This document shows, piece by piece, positions 49,308 through 58,831 of a DNA stretch of 64,000 nucleotides. The notes beneath the pieces are model-generated. The model was not told the DNA's origin, made no database searches, and was given only the letters and a program-made list of their open reading frames with translations. Within the stretch, counting starts at the first letter, position 1. Each line of letters opens with the position of its first letter. The position numbers and the translations under genes are program-made. This DNA is from Paenibacillus faecis (GTDB taxonomy: Bacteria > Bacillota > Bacilli > Paenibacillales > Paenibacillaceae). The stretch lies in contig NZ_VSDO01000001.1 of NCBI RefSeq assembly GCF_008084145.1, positions 1,068,840 to 1,132,839 on the forward strand. The letters run 5' to 3'.

Positions 49308-51758
49308 CTATTTTCGCAATTCGGCTCCAAAAGTTTGCTCCAGCGTCTCCACAACTTTACCGTGAACCTCGGCGACCTCTTCATCGGTCAGCGTCCGATC
49401 CATGTCGCGGTAAGTCAGGGACAACGCCACGCTCTTCTTGCCTTCGCCCAGCTTGCTGCCGGTAAACACATCGAAAACCTCGACGGATTCAAGCAGCGAT
49501 CCGCCCGTCGCGCGAATCGCGGACATCAGCGAGGCCGCTTCGATCCCGGCATCCACCACGACAGCGATATCCCGCTGCATAGCCGGGAAGCGCGGCAGAT
49601 CCCGGTAGGAAACCGTCTCACCCGCCTGTTCGTACAGCGGTTCCAGGAGAAGTTCGGCCACATAGGTGTCATCCAGATCCATCTCCAACTGCACTTCCGG
49701 GTGAAGCTGTCCGAGGGTGCCGATCTTCCGGTTGCCTCCGGAACCGTTCAGGTAAATGGAAGCGGACCGTCCGGGATGGAAGCCCTGCGGCTGATCCGCC
49801 GCATAGGAGACTTGTTCGTTGAGGCCCAGGTATTCAAACAGGCTTTCCAACGCGCCCTTCAAATCATAGAAGTCGACCTTCTCGGCCGGGGTATTCCAGC
49901 GTTTTTCACCGCGGGAGCCGGCCAGCAGCAGCCCGAGCACGGATAATTCGCGAGGCTGGGCGGTCATGGAAGGATCCGTGCCCTGGAAAACGGTCCCGAT
50001 CTCGAACAAAGCCAGATCCTCCTGCTTGCGGTTCCGGTTATACTGCGCCATATCGAGCAATCCCGGCAGCAGACTGCTCCGCAGTACGCTGCGGTCCTCA
50101 CTCATCGGCATGGCCAACTTGACCTCGAAGCCGCCTTCGCCAAGCTCGGGGAATTTGCGGGAGGCGCCTTCCCGGATAAAAGAGTACCCCATCGTTTCCT
50201 GCCATCCGCCGTGCACCAGCGTACCGCGCAGCGCGCGACGTAGCGCCTGCGGCTTCGTATAGCCGCCCGCCGTCGTCGGTCCCTCAATCGCCGTGGTCGG
50301 AATATGATCGTAGCCGTACAAACGGGCCACTTCTTCGATCAGGTCGACATCGCGGGTAATATCGCCGCGGCGCGTTGGTACGCGAACTTCCAATACCTGG
50401 TCCGACGTTTCGGCGAAATCGAAATTCAATCGGCTCAATATCGCCTTCGTTTCAAGCGTCGAAATTTCCGTTCCCAAATATTCGTTCAATTTGTCCAGGG
50501 AAAGGGCGATTACCCGCTCCTGCTCCTCGGAAACGACGGACTGCACCACGCCTTGCAGCACATGGCCGCCGGCCAAGCGGGCCATCAGTGAAGCCGCACG
50601 ATGGAGAGCCGGAAGAACCCGAGCCGGATCCACTTCCTTCTCAAAGCGCTGCGAAGCTTCGGATCGCAGCCCCAATTGGCGCGAAGTCTTCCGCACAACC
50701 GCCCCGTCGAATTTTGCGGATTCCAGGATGATATTCCGCGTATTCTCCGTCACTTCGGAATCGAGTCCGCCCATGACGCCCGCGAGCCCGACCGGACGGT
50801 CCTCCCCGTCCACAATCAGCAGGGCTCCCGGCTCAAGTTTGCGCTCCTGGCCGTCCAGGGTCACCAAGGTTTCCCCCGCCTTTGCGGTGCGAACCCCGAT
50901 GGCCCCTCCGGCAATCCGGTCGGCGTCGAAGGCGTGCAGCGGCTGGCCGTATTCCAGCATCACATAATTCGTGATGTCGACGATGTTGTTGATGGGGCGG
51001 ATTCCCGCGGCCATCAGCCGGTTTTGCATCCACAGCGGGGAAGCCCCGATCGTCACGTTGGAGATATAACGCACCGCATACCGGCTGCACAGGTCAGGGG
51101 AAGCGTTCCTAACGGAAACTTTGCCGCTGGCCGGCTCGGCGGTTTCCACCAGCTCTTTTTCCGGTTCGGGAAGCCGGATTTCCCGGCCCAGGATCGCTGC
51201 GACTTCATAAGCCGCGCCGATCATGCTGAGACAGTCGGAACGGTTCGGCGTCAAATCGAAGTCGAGGACCTGGTCGTCCAACTGCAGCAGTTTCGTAATC
51301 GGCGTCCCCACTTCGCTGTCTTCGGGCAGCACCAGAATGCCTTCCTGCTGCTCCTTCGGCAACAGCTTTTCATTGAGGCCGAGCTCCTTGGCCGAGCATA
51401 TCATCCCCATGGAAGCGACGCCCCGCAGCTTGGCCTTTTTGATCTCCAGGCCGCCGGGAAGCTTCGCGCCCACCAGGGCAACGGGCACCTTTTGACCGGC
51501 CGCCACGTTTTTTGCACCGCAGACGATCTGCAGTTCCTCGCCCGTTCCGGCATCCACAAGACAAACGTTCAGCTTATCCGCATCGGGATGCTTTTCCTTG
51601 CTCTTGACAAAGCCGACCACGACCTGGGTGACTCCGTTATTGCGGTTCTCGACCGAGTCGATCTCGATCCCGGAACGGGTGATTTTCTCAGCCAATTCCA
51701 GCACATCGACCTGATCCAATGATACATATTGCGACAACCATTCGGCGGAAACTTTCAT
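49308..51758 (-). CDS. pheT: Phenylalanyl-tRNA synthetase beta subunit
   Basis: 816 aa. EMAP/tRNA-binding domain (about 40-150; VVGFVKSKEKHPDADKLNVC), B3/4 editing domain, B5 domain (VRVPTRRGDITRDVDLIEEV) and C-terminal ferredoxin-fold anticodon-binding domain (FPAMQRDIAVVVDAGIEAAS). Forms the alpha2-beta2 enzyme with PheS. The ATG at 51758 follows AAGGAG and lies 27 bases after the pheS stop. Regulated by the shared T-box. Confidence 0.97.
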   Translation of the reverse strand: MKVSAEWLSQYVSLDQVDVLELAEKITRSGIEIDSVENRNNGVTQVVVGFVKSKEKHPDADKLNVCLVDAGTGEELQIVCGAKNVAAGQKVPVALVGAKLPGGLEIKKAKLRGVASMGMICSAKELGLNEKLLPKEQQEGILVLPEDSEVGTPITKLLQLDDQVLDFDLTPNRSDCLSMIGAAYEVAAILGREIRLPEPEKELVETAEPASGKVSVRNASPDLCSRYAVRYISNVTIGASPLWMQNRLMAAGIRPINNIVDITNYVMLEYGQPLHAFDADRIAGGAIGVRTAKAGETLVTLDGQERKLEPGALLIVDGEDRPVGLAGVMGGLDSEVTENTRNIILESAKFDGAVVRKTSRQLGLRSEASQRFEKEVDPARVLPALHRAASLMARLAGGHVLQGVVQSVVSEEQERVIALSLDKLNEYLGTEISTLETKAILSRLNFDFAETSDQVLEVRVPTRRGDITRDVDLIEEVARLYGYDHIPTTAIEGPTTAGGYTKPQALRRALRGTLVHGGWQETMGYSFIREGASRKFPELGEGGFEVKLAMPMSEDRSVLRSSLLPGLLDMAQYNRNRKQEDLALFEIGTVFQGTDPSMTAQPRELSVLGLLLAGSRGEKRWNTPAEKVDFYDLKGALESLFEYLGLNEQVSYAADQPQGFHPGRSASIYLNGSGGNRKIGTLGQLHPEVQLEMDLDDTYVAELLLEPLYEQAGETVSYRDLPRFPAMQRDIAVVVDAGIEAASLMSAIRATGGSLLESVEVFDVFTGSKLGEGKKSVALSLTYRDMDRTLTDEEVAEVHGKVVETLEQTFGAELRK

Positions 51759-51785
51759 ATTCGTTCTCCTTCCTTCTTCTTGAGG

Positions 51786-52820
51786 CTAGATTCTGGCGAA
51801 CTGCTGCAGGAAGCGCAGATCATTGTTATAAAAATGACGGATGTCGTCAACCCCGTATTTCAGCATCGCGATCCGCTCGACGCCCATGCCGAACGCAAAG
51901 CCGCTGTAGATTTCCGGATCGTAGCCGCCCATCTCCAGTACGCGGGGATGCACCATACCGCTGCCCAAAATCTCCAGCCAGCCGGAGTTTTTGCAGACTC
52001 TGCAGCCGCTGCCGGCGCATTTCACGCAAGTGACGTCCACCTCCACGCTAGGCTCGGTGAAAGGGAAGAAGCTCGGACGCAGACGAATTTGCGTATTGGG
52101 GCCGAACATTTTGCGGGTGAATTCCAGAAGCGTGCCCTTCAAGTCGCTCATCCGGATTCTTTTGCCTACGACCAGGCCTTCGATTTGATGGAACTGGAAG
52201 GAGTGCGTGGCATCGTCATCATCGCGGCGGAAAACGCGTCCGGGACAGATCACCTTAATCGGCACTTCGCCTTGCATCGCTTCCATGGTGCGGGCTTGCA
52301 CCGGAGAGGTCTGCGTACGCATCAGCAGTTCTTCCGTCAGGTAAAAGGAATCCTGCATATCCCGGGCCGGATGGTTTCTCGGCAAATTCAGCGCCTCAAA
52401 GTTGTAATAATCGGTCTCCACTTCGGGTCCTTCCGCGATCCGGTAACCCATTCCGATAAAAATATCCTCAATTTCTTGAATCACCTGGTTCAGCGGATGT
52501 ACCGCCCCCTGTTTCATCGGTCGTCCGGGCAACGTTACATCCACCTTTTCGGCGGCGAGCCGGCGTTCGGTTTCCTGGCGTTGGAATTCCTGCTGCTTCG
52601 TATCGATCAGCGATTCAATCGCTCCGCGCACCTCATTGGCGACCTGTCCGATCACCGGGCGTTCCTCGGCACTAAGCGCGCCCATTCCGCGCAAAATTTC
52701 GGTCAGCGCCCCTTTTTTGCCCAAATATTTGACGCGCAGGTCATTCAGCTGTCCCGCATCGGCCGTCCGGCCGAGTTCCTCCAGCGCCTCAAGCTTGAGT
52801 GCTTCCAATCGTTCTTTCAT
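51786..52820 (-). CDS. pheS: Phenylalanyl-tRNA synthetase alpha subunit
   Basis: 344 aa. An N-terminal coiled-coil ([20 protein letters not shown]) contacts tRNA; the class II core has [20 protein letters not shown] and [38 protein letters not shown] is motif 3. The ATG at 52820 follows GGAGGATTTGCCG; a longer reading from 52862 begins in the leader and is rejected. Confidence 0.97.
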   Translation of the reverse strand: MKERLEALKLEALEELGRTADAGQLNDLRVKYLGKKGALTEILRGMGALSAEERPVIGQVANEVRGAIESLIDTKQQEFQRQETERRLAAEKVDVTLPGRPMKQGAVHPLNQVIQEIEDIFIGMGYRIAEGPEVETDYYNFEALNLPRNHPARDMQDSFYLTEELLMRTQTSPVQARTMEAMQGEVPIKVICPGRVFRRDDDDATHSFQFHQIEGLVVGKRIRMSDLKGTLLEFTRKMFGPNTQIRLRPSFFPFTEPSVEVDVTCVKCAGSGCRVCKNSGWLEILGSGMVHPRVLEMGGYDPEIYSGFAFGMGVERIAMLKYGVDDIRHFYNNDLRFLQQFARI

Positions 52821-52865
52821 CGGCAAATCCTCCTTAAGCTGTATGAATGATGGATTCATCACGGA

Positions 52866-53190
52866 AAAACAAAAAAGCCTTTTCTCCCGAAAAGGGACGA
52901 AAAGACCGTGGTACCACCCTTGTTAGAGTTTCGTTCCCGCCGCATGATTCCCGCCGTTAAACGGGCGGTAACCGGAGGAATATCGACTCTCACTTTCATC
53001 GACGTAACGGGTCGCGGCCGGTATCCTCTAGTGCACGCCATAGAAGCTGCTTCAAGCTTCCGCGCGGTTCAAGGAACTGCTCCGGAGCGAACTTCGGCAG
53101 CCTGTTTCCGTAGAGACGTTCTCAATCCACGACGTCTCCTCCCTGTAAGGAGGCTTCTGCCTACTCTTCTCCATCATCGCATTTGCTTTT
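52866..53190 (-). promoter_or_regulatory. T-box leader of pheST
   Basis: Minus-strand T-box core AAGGGTGGTACCACGGTC at 52921-52904. A terminator, CTTTTCGTCCCTTTTCGGGA with GAAAAGG and six T, follows at about 52906-52871. Upstream is a long Stem I region beginning with the GGAGGAGACG area near 53150. Uncharged tRNA-Phe should favour read-through. Specifier triplet not placed. Occupies most of the 515-base gap before pheS. Confidence 0.88.
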
Positions 53191-53335
53191 TGACTTATCT
53201 GCTATTATATGCAAAGTTAACGCTTATGGCAAGCCGATGCCCCCGCTTTGGATTTCGGTCCCACCTATGGTATCGTAAACTGGAGTGTATACTTCCAGAA
53301 GGTTAACTCTAATCATCTAAGGAGCTATGATAGCT

Positions 53336-53545
53336 ATGAACGGTAACTTACGCAAAAATATTACACCTGGGATCACCGTGGACATCGTTCTGAAAAAGGA
53401 CCAGCCGACAGGCCGGCTGACACGCGGCATCGTTAAGGATATTTTGACCAATTCCCAGAGTCACCCTCACGGAATCAAGGTGCGGCTTCAGGACGGTCAG
53501 GTGGGGCGGGTAAAGCAGATTATATCCGGCGACGCCATCGTTTAA
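53336..53545 (+). CDS. ywbE: YwbE-family (DUF2196) small protein
   Basis: 69 aa: NITPGITVDIVLKKDQPTGR, LTRGIVKDILTNSQSHPHGI, then VRLQDGQVGRVKQI. The family is widespread and of unknown function; its KOW-like beta structure suggests RNA binding (inference). ATG at 53336 lies 11 bases after GGAG; the ATG at 53327 is only two bases from it and less likely. Confidence 0.85.
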   Translation: MNGNLRKNITPGITVDIVLKKDQPTGRLTRGIVKDILTNSQSHPHGIKVRLQDGQVGRVKQIISGDAIV

Positions 53546-53552
53546 AAGGCAA

Positions 53553-53580
53553 ACGGACGGCCTTGATGGCCGTCCGTCTT
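53553..53580. terminator. Bidirectional terminator between ywbE and the YsnF-like gene
   Basis: ACGGACGGCC (53553-53562) pairs with GGCCGTCCGT (53568-53577); CTTTCT follows on the plus strand. Confidence 0.75.
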
Positions 53581-53588
53581 TCTATTTA

Positions 53589-54587
53589 TTAGTCCAGATC
53601 CGAATCCCCGGTCACTCGCGGATTCCCGGTGCGGTCCAAACGGGCTTCCTCCCGTCTCAAAGTATCCCGCACCTGTTCCGTGTCCTGGACTTCACGCTTA
53701 TGAACCTCAACCTCACCGGTGACCACCGGCCGCTTCGTAACTTCCACACGTTCCTCCGAAACCGGAATGCGGATGGTCTCGCCGGTCCCGATCGGCCCTT
53801 CCCCCATCGCTTCGCCCGCTGTTTCGGGAACCACCTTTTTCTCGACCACGACCTCCTCCCGGCTCACGGGAACGTCGATCGTTTGCTGCTCCTCCACCAC
53901 TTCCTTGCGTAAATTCACTTCGCCCGCAGGCTCGCGGCGCTTGGAAATGTCGAGCTGCTCCTCGCGAAGCGGCATGCGCCGTTCCTCCCTAGCGTCCTCC
54001 GTAAGCGGCTCCGGAGTCCGTTCGAGCGTGGCGATCTCCTGGTAGAAGGTACCCGCGGGTTCGCGGGTTTCCGTTGTTTGGGCATCCCGGTAATGATGGG
54101 CGTTCAAGGAATGATGGTTGCGGAAAATACCGTAAACCCGCGTCTCCTGAAGCTCGTCCGCATCAACCATAACCAAAATTCTGCCGTGTTTTACAAAAGC
54201 ATCGTATTCCTCGGCTTCTTCTTCCGGAATACCGAGTCCCACCAGGCCGCCGACCAATCCGCCGGTACCCGCACCGACGGCCGCGCCGGTTAAGGTCGCG
54301 GCGATCGGACCGGCCGCCACGATCGGGCCGATGCCGGGAATGGCCAACGCGCCGAGACCTGCGAGAAGCCCCGCGACACCGCCCAGCAAGCCGCCCGTCG
54401 CCGCACCGGCCGCGATTCCTTCGGGCGCTTTTGTTCCCGTTTCTTCATGAATATCCCGGATATCCTCTTTATTTTTTCCGATGACCGAAATCTCTTCCGG
54501 TTTGTACCCCAATCCCCGCAAGTCCATAATCGCTTCCGACGCATCTCGTTCGGATGCAAAAACGCCGACAATTTTGTTTTTGGCCAT
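53589..54587 (-). CDS. YsnF/AvaK-domain stress protein with glycine-zipper region
   Basis: 332 aa. Residues 1-60 are a general-stress-protein-17M-like domain (KIVGVFASERDASEAIMDLR, GYKPEEISVIGKNKEDI). A Gly/Ala-rich hydrophobic zipper (about 62-122, e.g. GGLLGGVAGLLAGLGALAIP) follows, then the C-terminal YsnF/AvaK (DUF2382) domain with repeated LREEQLDISKRREPAGEVNL, RIPVSEERVEVTKRPVVTGE motifs. Possibly membrane-inserting or aggregating stress protein; function unknown. The ATG at 54587 follows GGAGG. Confidence 0.85.
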   Translation of the reverse strand: MAKNKIVGVFASERDASEAIMDLRGLGYKPEEISVIGKNKEDIRDIHEETGTKAPEGIAAGAATGGLLGGVAGLLAGLGALAIPGIGPIVAAGPIAATLTGAAVGAGTGGLVGGLVGLGIPEEEAEEYDAFVKHGRILVMVDADELQETRVYGIFRNHHSLNAHHYRDAQTTETREPAGTFYQEIATLERTPEPLTEDAREERRMPLREEQLDISKRREPAGEVNLRKEVVEEQQTIDVPVSREEVVVEKKVVPETAGEAMGEGPIGTGETIRIPVSEERVEVTKRPVVTGEVEVHKREVQDTEQVRDTLRREEARLDRTGNPRVTGDSDLD

Positions 54588-54775
54588 GTCGATTACCTCC
54601 TGATGTAGATTGAGTTCAGAACATAATTAACCGCTGGCCGGATGTTCAAACTTCCAAAACTTTTCAACAAACATTTTGTATACGTGTAAATGATGCGCAT
54701 TCGTTTATTGACGCGTGTAATTTTATACTGACGAGGCCTTATCCAAAACGAATCAAACTTGCCCCAAGCTCTGCC

Positions 54776-54880
54776 TCATACACGTAAAATAACCCAAGCT
54801 ACTATGCCGTTGCCGCTTTTGCCTGCCCCTGAATGGGTGCGCTTATTTATTACTAGTCCCCCTTCAGCAACCTTGATCAT
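54776..54880 (-). CDS. Possible 34-aa peptide
   Basis: MIKVAEGGLVINKRTHSGAG, KSGNGIVAWVILRV and stop. GGAGGT stands 7 bases before the ATG, which is the only strong support. The open frame extends upstream to 55042 without a better start. No family recognised; it lies in an otherwise noncoding stretch and may be chance. Confidence 0.25.
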   Translation of the reverse strand: MIKVAEGGLVINKRTHSGAGKSGNGIVAWVILRV

Positions 54881-55065
54881 ATAGAATACCTCCAGATTTG
54901 CATCTTTTTGGAGTTGGGAGTTTGGAAGCACTCTAAGCTTGAACACTCCTATGCTAACGCCCCCATCAGGTTTTTTGCTGCAAGCATCACTACACCACCC
55001 GCATAGCAGGTGTTTTTTGTTTCGCACGCTTCGCGTGCTCAACTGGCTAAAGCCACTAACAACAA

Positions 55066-55095
55066 AAACCCTTGCTGCGCAAGGGTTTTTGTTTG
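55066..55095 (-). terminator. Terminator downstream of the tRNA genes
   Basis: AAAAACCCTTG pairs with CAAGGGTTTTT around a short loop, symmetrical so that T-runs follow on either strand. It lies just beyond tRNA-Gly in the direction of its transcription. Confidence 0.7.
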
Positions 55096-55105
55096 CTTAT
55101 AACTA

Positions 55106-55176
55106 AGCGGGTGATGGGAATCGAACCCACGCTACCAGCTTGGAAGGCTGGAGTTCTACCATTGAACTACACCCGC
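55106..55176 (-). tRNA. tRNA-Gly (anticodon TCC)
   Basis: The minus strand begins GCGGGTGTAGTTCAATGGTA and folds as a cloverleaf with acceptor GCGGGTG/CACCCGC. The anticodon loop CTTCCAA lies between CCAGC and GCTGG, and the T arm has GGTTCGATTCC. Discriminator T; CCA not encoded. Confidence 0.95.
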
Positions 55177-55197
55177 ATATGAACAAGTCTTTAATGG

Positions 55198-55271
55198 TCG
55201 GGACGACACGATTCGAACATGCGACCCCCTGGTCCCAAACCAGGTGCTCTACCAAGCTGAGCTACGTCCCG
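55198..55271 (-). tRNA. tRNA-Pro (anticodon TGG)
   Basis: The minus strand begins CGGGACGTAGCTCAGCTTGG, with acceptor CGGGACG/CGTCCCG, anticodon loop TTTGGGA between CCTGG and CCAGG, and T arm TGTTCGAATC. Discriminator A; CCA not encoded. Twenty-one bases upstream of tRNA-Gly, so likely co-transcribed. Confidence 0.95.
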
Positions 55272-55374
55272 AAGCTTCGTCACGGTAAACCCGCTCGCGA
55301 AGACAAAATATATATTAACACTTTGTAAAAAAGGTTGCAAGTGTTTTTTGAAATGGAAGCCGAAAGCCAGTTCC

Positions 55375-57501
55375 TTAGCCGGCCAACCGGCTAAGGAACT
55401 GGCTTTCCAGGACGGCAGCGGGCACCGGGCGACTGAAGAGATATCCCTGACCCTCATGGCAGTTTTGCTCCCGCAAAAAGTTCAGCTGTTCTTCATTTTC
55501 GACGCCTTCCGCCGTCACCTTCAGCTTAAGGTGATGAGCCATCGTAGTGATCGTGGAAACGATCGCCGCATCATTGCCGTCGAGCATGACTTCCTTGACA
55601 AAGGACCGGTCGATCTTAAGCCGGTCGATCGGCAAATTTTTCAAATAATTGAGCGAACTATATCCCGTGCCGAAATCATCGATACTGATATGTACTCCCA
55701 GGCGCTTCAGGCTCTGAAGTTGGCTTAACGCCGTCTCGATATCGAAGGTCATGCTCTCGGTCACTTCCAGTTCCAAATAATCGGCCTCCAGCCCGACTTC
55801 CCGCAAAATCGCATCCACCTTGTCGGCCAAATTATACTGCCGGAATTGGCGCATCGACAGGTTCACCGATACGCACACCGGCTCATACCCCTGGATTTGC
55901 CAGTTTCTCGTGTCGCGGCAAGCGGTTCGCAGCACCCATTCCCCTAGCGGGACGATCAGGCCCGATTCCTCGGCCAGCGGGATAAACTCGCCAGGCGAAA
56001 TCAGCCCGCGTTTGGGGTGATTCCAGCGGACCAGCGCCTCCATCCCGACCATCTTTCCCGTTTTCAAGCTGAATTGAGGCTGATACTCCAGAAAAAACTC
56101 GCCCCGAAGCAAGGCCTTACGCATATCATTCTCCAGTTCGACTTTCGATTGGGTCCGCTTCTTCATCGTCTCGGTATAGCGGATAAAGACGAGATCATGC
56201 TCCTTCGCATGATGCACCGCCATATCGGCGTATTGAATCAGTTGGTCGACGGATTGGCCGTCTTCGGGATACAGCGACAACCCCATGCTGAGCGAGATGT
56301 GAAATTCCGTATCATCGATCCGGACCGAGGGATTAACCGATTCCAGCATCTGCTCCGCTCTCTTTTCAAACCCGGACACCCCGTCCGGCACTGAAAAAAG
56401 AACCGCAAACTCGTCTTCCCCCATCCGGAATACTTCCTCTCCGGAAAGAAGCAGTCCCTTCAGGCGGTCGCCCAGTTCTCTCAGGAGCTGGTCTCCGGCG
56501 CTGTAGCCCAAGGAATCGTTAATGGCCTTGAAGCGATTGATGTTGATCACGGCGACTCCGGCCCGAACGGGTTCGTGTTTATTATCGGAATCGATCAACG
56601 CAGCCAGCATCTGTTTTAACCGGCGAAGATTCGGCAGGCCCGTCAAATCGTCATGATAAGCCATATATTCCATGCGCGCTTCCACCGCCTGCTGTACGCG
56701 AAACGGCTCGTCGATCGTCAGATGATAGACCCCTTTTAAAACGAAATAATAGGAAATGGCAAGATAAACGCTCCCGACGGCATGCATGTAACCAACCTCG
56801 GCCGGATCGGCTAACATCAACAGCGGAAATCCCATCATCATAAACATCAAAGCCCGGTTGACCATCATGGCCGCCGGCGGCCGCTCATGACGATATCGGT
56901 AAAGGATCGAGGTGATTGCGGCCGCGTGAAGACCCAAGACAGCGATGCATATCGCGATTCTTCCCGGGACCTGAAGATGCGATTCCAACCATGAAACGGG
57001 CAGGTATTTCTGATATGTATAAAGCAATACAATTCCGGCCGCGCTAACCAGCGCGGTTCCCAGCAGTACGATGAACTTATGTTTGCCCGAAATTTGCCGG
57101 TCGGGAACCGAGAAAATAAACAGCATTCCGATCGGGCACACCGCATTGGCGATCATCAAAAGGGCCGCGGTCAAGCCCGGTCCGGTTTCCAGGCCGAACA
57201 GCCGAATTTGTCCGATCCCCGCGGTATACAGCACATCGAGGGCTCCCAATAGAAAGAAAAGCACCGCCGAATACAACCGCTGTCTGGATAGCTTCTCGGT
57301 AAACATGATCCAGCCTTGGGTGAAGATCGCGAAGGATATCGCACCGCAGATCAGACCCGATAACAATTGCACCGTTCTCAACGCTTCAATGGAGGACGGC
57401 TTCACCGGAATTCCCGCGGACGTTATAAAAGCCGCCAGCATGACCCCCAGACCGAGCACTCCTTGGATAACGGTTACCCTCTCCTCTGTTCTGATTCCCA
57501 T
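55375..57501 (-). CDS. Membrane GGDEF-EAL protein, probable c-di-GMP phosphodiesterase
   Basis: 708 aa. N-terminal sensor of about eight membrane helices (LGLGVMLAAFITSAG, then FAIFTQGWIMF, YSAVLFFLLGALDVLY...). A GGDEF domain follows, whose signature is degenerate, RMGEDEFAVLF, with Glu for the second Gly, so cyclase activity is doubtful. The EAL domain is intact: MEALVRWNHPKRG, SVNLSMRQF, LELEVTES, IDDFGTGYSSLNYL and VTAEGVENEEQ. The likely role is c-di-GMP breakdown controlled by a membrane signal. The ATG at 57501 with CCGGGGG ahead is preferred over the GTG at 57546. Confidence 0.9.
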   Translation of the reverse strand: MGIRTEERVTVIQGVLGLGVMLAAFITSAGIPVKPSSIEALRTVQLLSGLICGAISFAIFTQGWIMFTEKLSRQRLYSAVLFFLLGALDVLYTAGIGQIRLFGLETGPGLTAALLMIANAVCPIGMLFIFSVPDRQISGKHKFIVLLGTALVSAAGIVLLYTYQKYLPVSWLESHLQVPGRIAICIAVLGLHAAAITSILYRYRHERPPAAMMVNRALMFMMMGFPLLMLADPAEVGYMHAVGSVYLAISYYFVLKGVYHLTIDEPFRVQQAVEARMEYMAYHDDLTGLPNLRRLKQMLAALIDSDNKHEPVRAGVAVININRFKAINDSLGYSAGDQLLRELGDRLKGLLLSGEEVFRMGEDEFAVLFSVPDGVSGFEKRAEQMLESVNPSVRIDDTEFHISLSMGLSLYPEDGQSVDQLIQYADMAVHHAKEHDLVFIRYTETMKKRTQSKVELENDMRKALLRGEFFLEYQPQFSLKTGKMVGMEALVRWNHPKRGLISPGEFIPLAEESGLIVPLGEWVLRTACRDTRNWQIQGYEPVCVSVNLSMRQFRQYNLADKVDAILREVGLEADYLELEVTESMTFDIETALSQLQSLKRLGVHISIDDFGTGYSSLNYLKNLPIDRLKIDRSFVKEVMLDGNDAAIVSTITTMAHHLKLKVTAEGVENEEQLNFLREQNCHEGQGYLFSRPVPAAVLESQFLSRLAG

Positions 57502-57670
57502 TGTGTGTTCAACCCCCGGAGGTAAGTATCTTTGAAGCTGTGACACTAGTACAATTCAACAAAAAACGACCTTTTCCTGCTTGCCTCCGCATGAAATAAA
57601 TAAAAACGGTGACCGCGTGTCGGCATAGAAAAAACCCCGGCTTGGCAGGCCGGGTTTAAGGGAAAGCGGT

Positions 57671-58633
57671 TTATGATTTCTTCTCGAAGCTGACTTCCGG
57701 AGTCGTCAATTTATCATAAAATTCGACGACTTTATCTTTATCCGACGAAGCCCGAAGCGCCATCGCCGAGCGCGGATGTTCATCCAGCGTACCGGTAATC
57801 ATGTAGGGAACCAGATAGCCCCATTCCTCCTTCTCACGGAGCGGGATCAACAGTTCCTCCAGCACCTCGAGAACCGGACGAAGCTTGTAATCGGTGTTTT
57901 TCAGATGCGTTACGAGCAGTTCCGTCGGGCAATTTCCCGCTGCGCGGCCCATGCCGTACACCGAAGCATCGAGAAGCTCGACGCCGAGATCAGCGGCGAC
58001 AAGCGTGTTGCTGAAGGCCAACTGCATGTTGTTATGGGTATGAACGCCAAGCCGTTTATTCGGCAGATGCGTCTTAAACTTGTTCACGAGATGCTCCATA
58101 TCCTTATAGTCAAGACTGCCGTAAGAATCGACGATGTACACGACGTCGACGACGCTTTCTTTGATTAATTCGAAAGCTTCGAGCAATTCATGCTCCATCA
58201 CGTTGGACAGGGCCATAATATTCAACGTTGTCTCGTATCCCCGATCGTGGAACAATTGCACCAGCTTAAGCGCCTTATCCACGTCCTTGACGTAGCAGGC
58301 AACCCGAATGAGATCCAGCAGGCTTTCCGTACGCGGCAGGATGTCATTTTCATCCACTCGTCCGATATCCACAAGGGCGGAAAGCTTCGTTTTCCCTTTT
58401 TGCGGAATCACTTGCTTCAGGAACTCATCGTCCAAAAAACGCCACGGGCCGGCTTGGTCTGCCCCTTTCAGAAGCTTCGGCGAATTTTTATATCCGATTT
58501 CCATATAATCCACGCCCGCCTCATTGAGACCGGCATACAATTTTTGAACGAATTCCACACTAAAATCCCAGTTGTTGACTAATCCTCCATCGCGTATCGT
58601 GCAATCGACAATTTTACAATGATTTGTCTTCAT
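57671..58633 (-). CDS. DRE-TIM metallolyase (HMGL-like aldolase)
   Basis: 320 aa TIM-barrel enzyme. KIVDCTIRDGGLVNNWDFS provides the metal-site Asp and catalytic Arg, and LGVHTHNNMQLAFSNTLVAA the two metal-binding His. VYGMGRAAGNCPTELLV is the conserved C-terminal signature of the 4-hydroxy-2-oxovalerate aldolase/isopropylmalate synthase superfamily. The substrate is not evident, and no dehydrogenase partner lies next door. The ATG at 58633 follows AAAGGGAT. Confidence 0.82.
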   Translation of the reverse strand: MKTNHCKIVDCTIRDGGLVNNWDFSVEFVQKLYAGLNEAGVDYMEIGYKNSPKLLKGADQAGPWRFLDDEFLKQVIPQKGKTKLSALVDIGRVDENDILPRTESLLDLIRVACYVKDVDKALKLVQLFHDRGYETTLNIMALSNVMEHELLEAFELIKESVVDVVYIVDSYGSLDYKDMEHLVNKFKTHLPNKRLGVHTHNNMQLAFSNTLVAADLGVELLDASVYGMGRAAGNCPTELLVTHLKNTDYKLRPVLEVLEELLIPLREKEEWGYLVPYMITGTLDEHPRSAMALRASSDKDKVVEFYDKLTTPEVSFEKKS

Positions 58634-58764
58634 CTTTTACCGATCCCTTTCCCTTGCGTGTATTAATATCCATCTTACTTGAAGGTAAAAGCAAAAGTAA
58701 AGAATGGGCTTCGTATTTTTGAGTGATATTTATCACAGTTGGCTTTTTTTACGGCATGATATAT

Positions 58765-58796
58765 TATAATCCTAGTGTAAATGAGATTGATTATCA
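58765..58796 (+). promoter_or_regulatory. Promoter -10 region and Fur box of feoAB
   Basis: TATAAT at 58765-58770 and TGAGATTGATTATCA at 58782-58796, which matches the 7-1-7 Fur consensus TGATAATNATTATCA in 13 of 15 positions (12 of 14 defined ones). The box overlaps the predicted start site, so iron-loaded Fur would block transcription. Confidence 0.75.
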
Positions 58797-58831
58797 GTAT
58801 CGATATCCGAGCAAGAAAGGTGTGACGCCCA

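Larger units (their letters stand above)
54588..55105. other. Mostly noncoding spacer before the tRNA genes
   Basis: AT-rich, about 518 bases. It contains a possible 34-codon ORF on the minus strand (54776-54880), a hairpin ACACC/GGTGT followed by TTTTTT near 54990-55018, and a second hairpin, AAAAACCCTTG/CAAGGGTTTTT, at about 55066-55092. No other gene is evident. Confidence 0.5.

Noticed and set aside
52859..53041. 60-codon minus-strand frame upstream of pheS
   Set aside because: Lies inside the T-box leader, whose T-box core and terminator are clear; no ribosome site.
55140..55457. Open frames covering the tRNA region on both strands
   Set aside because: They run through tRNA-Gly and tRNA-Pro, which fold as canonical cloverleafs; no ribosome site.
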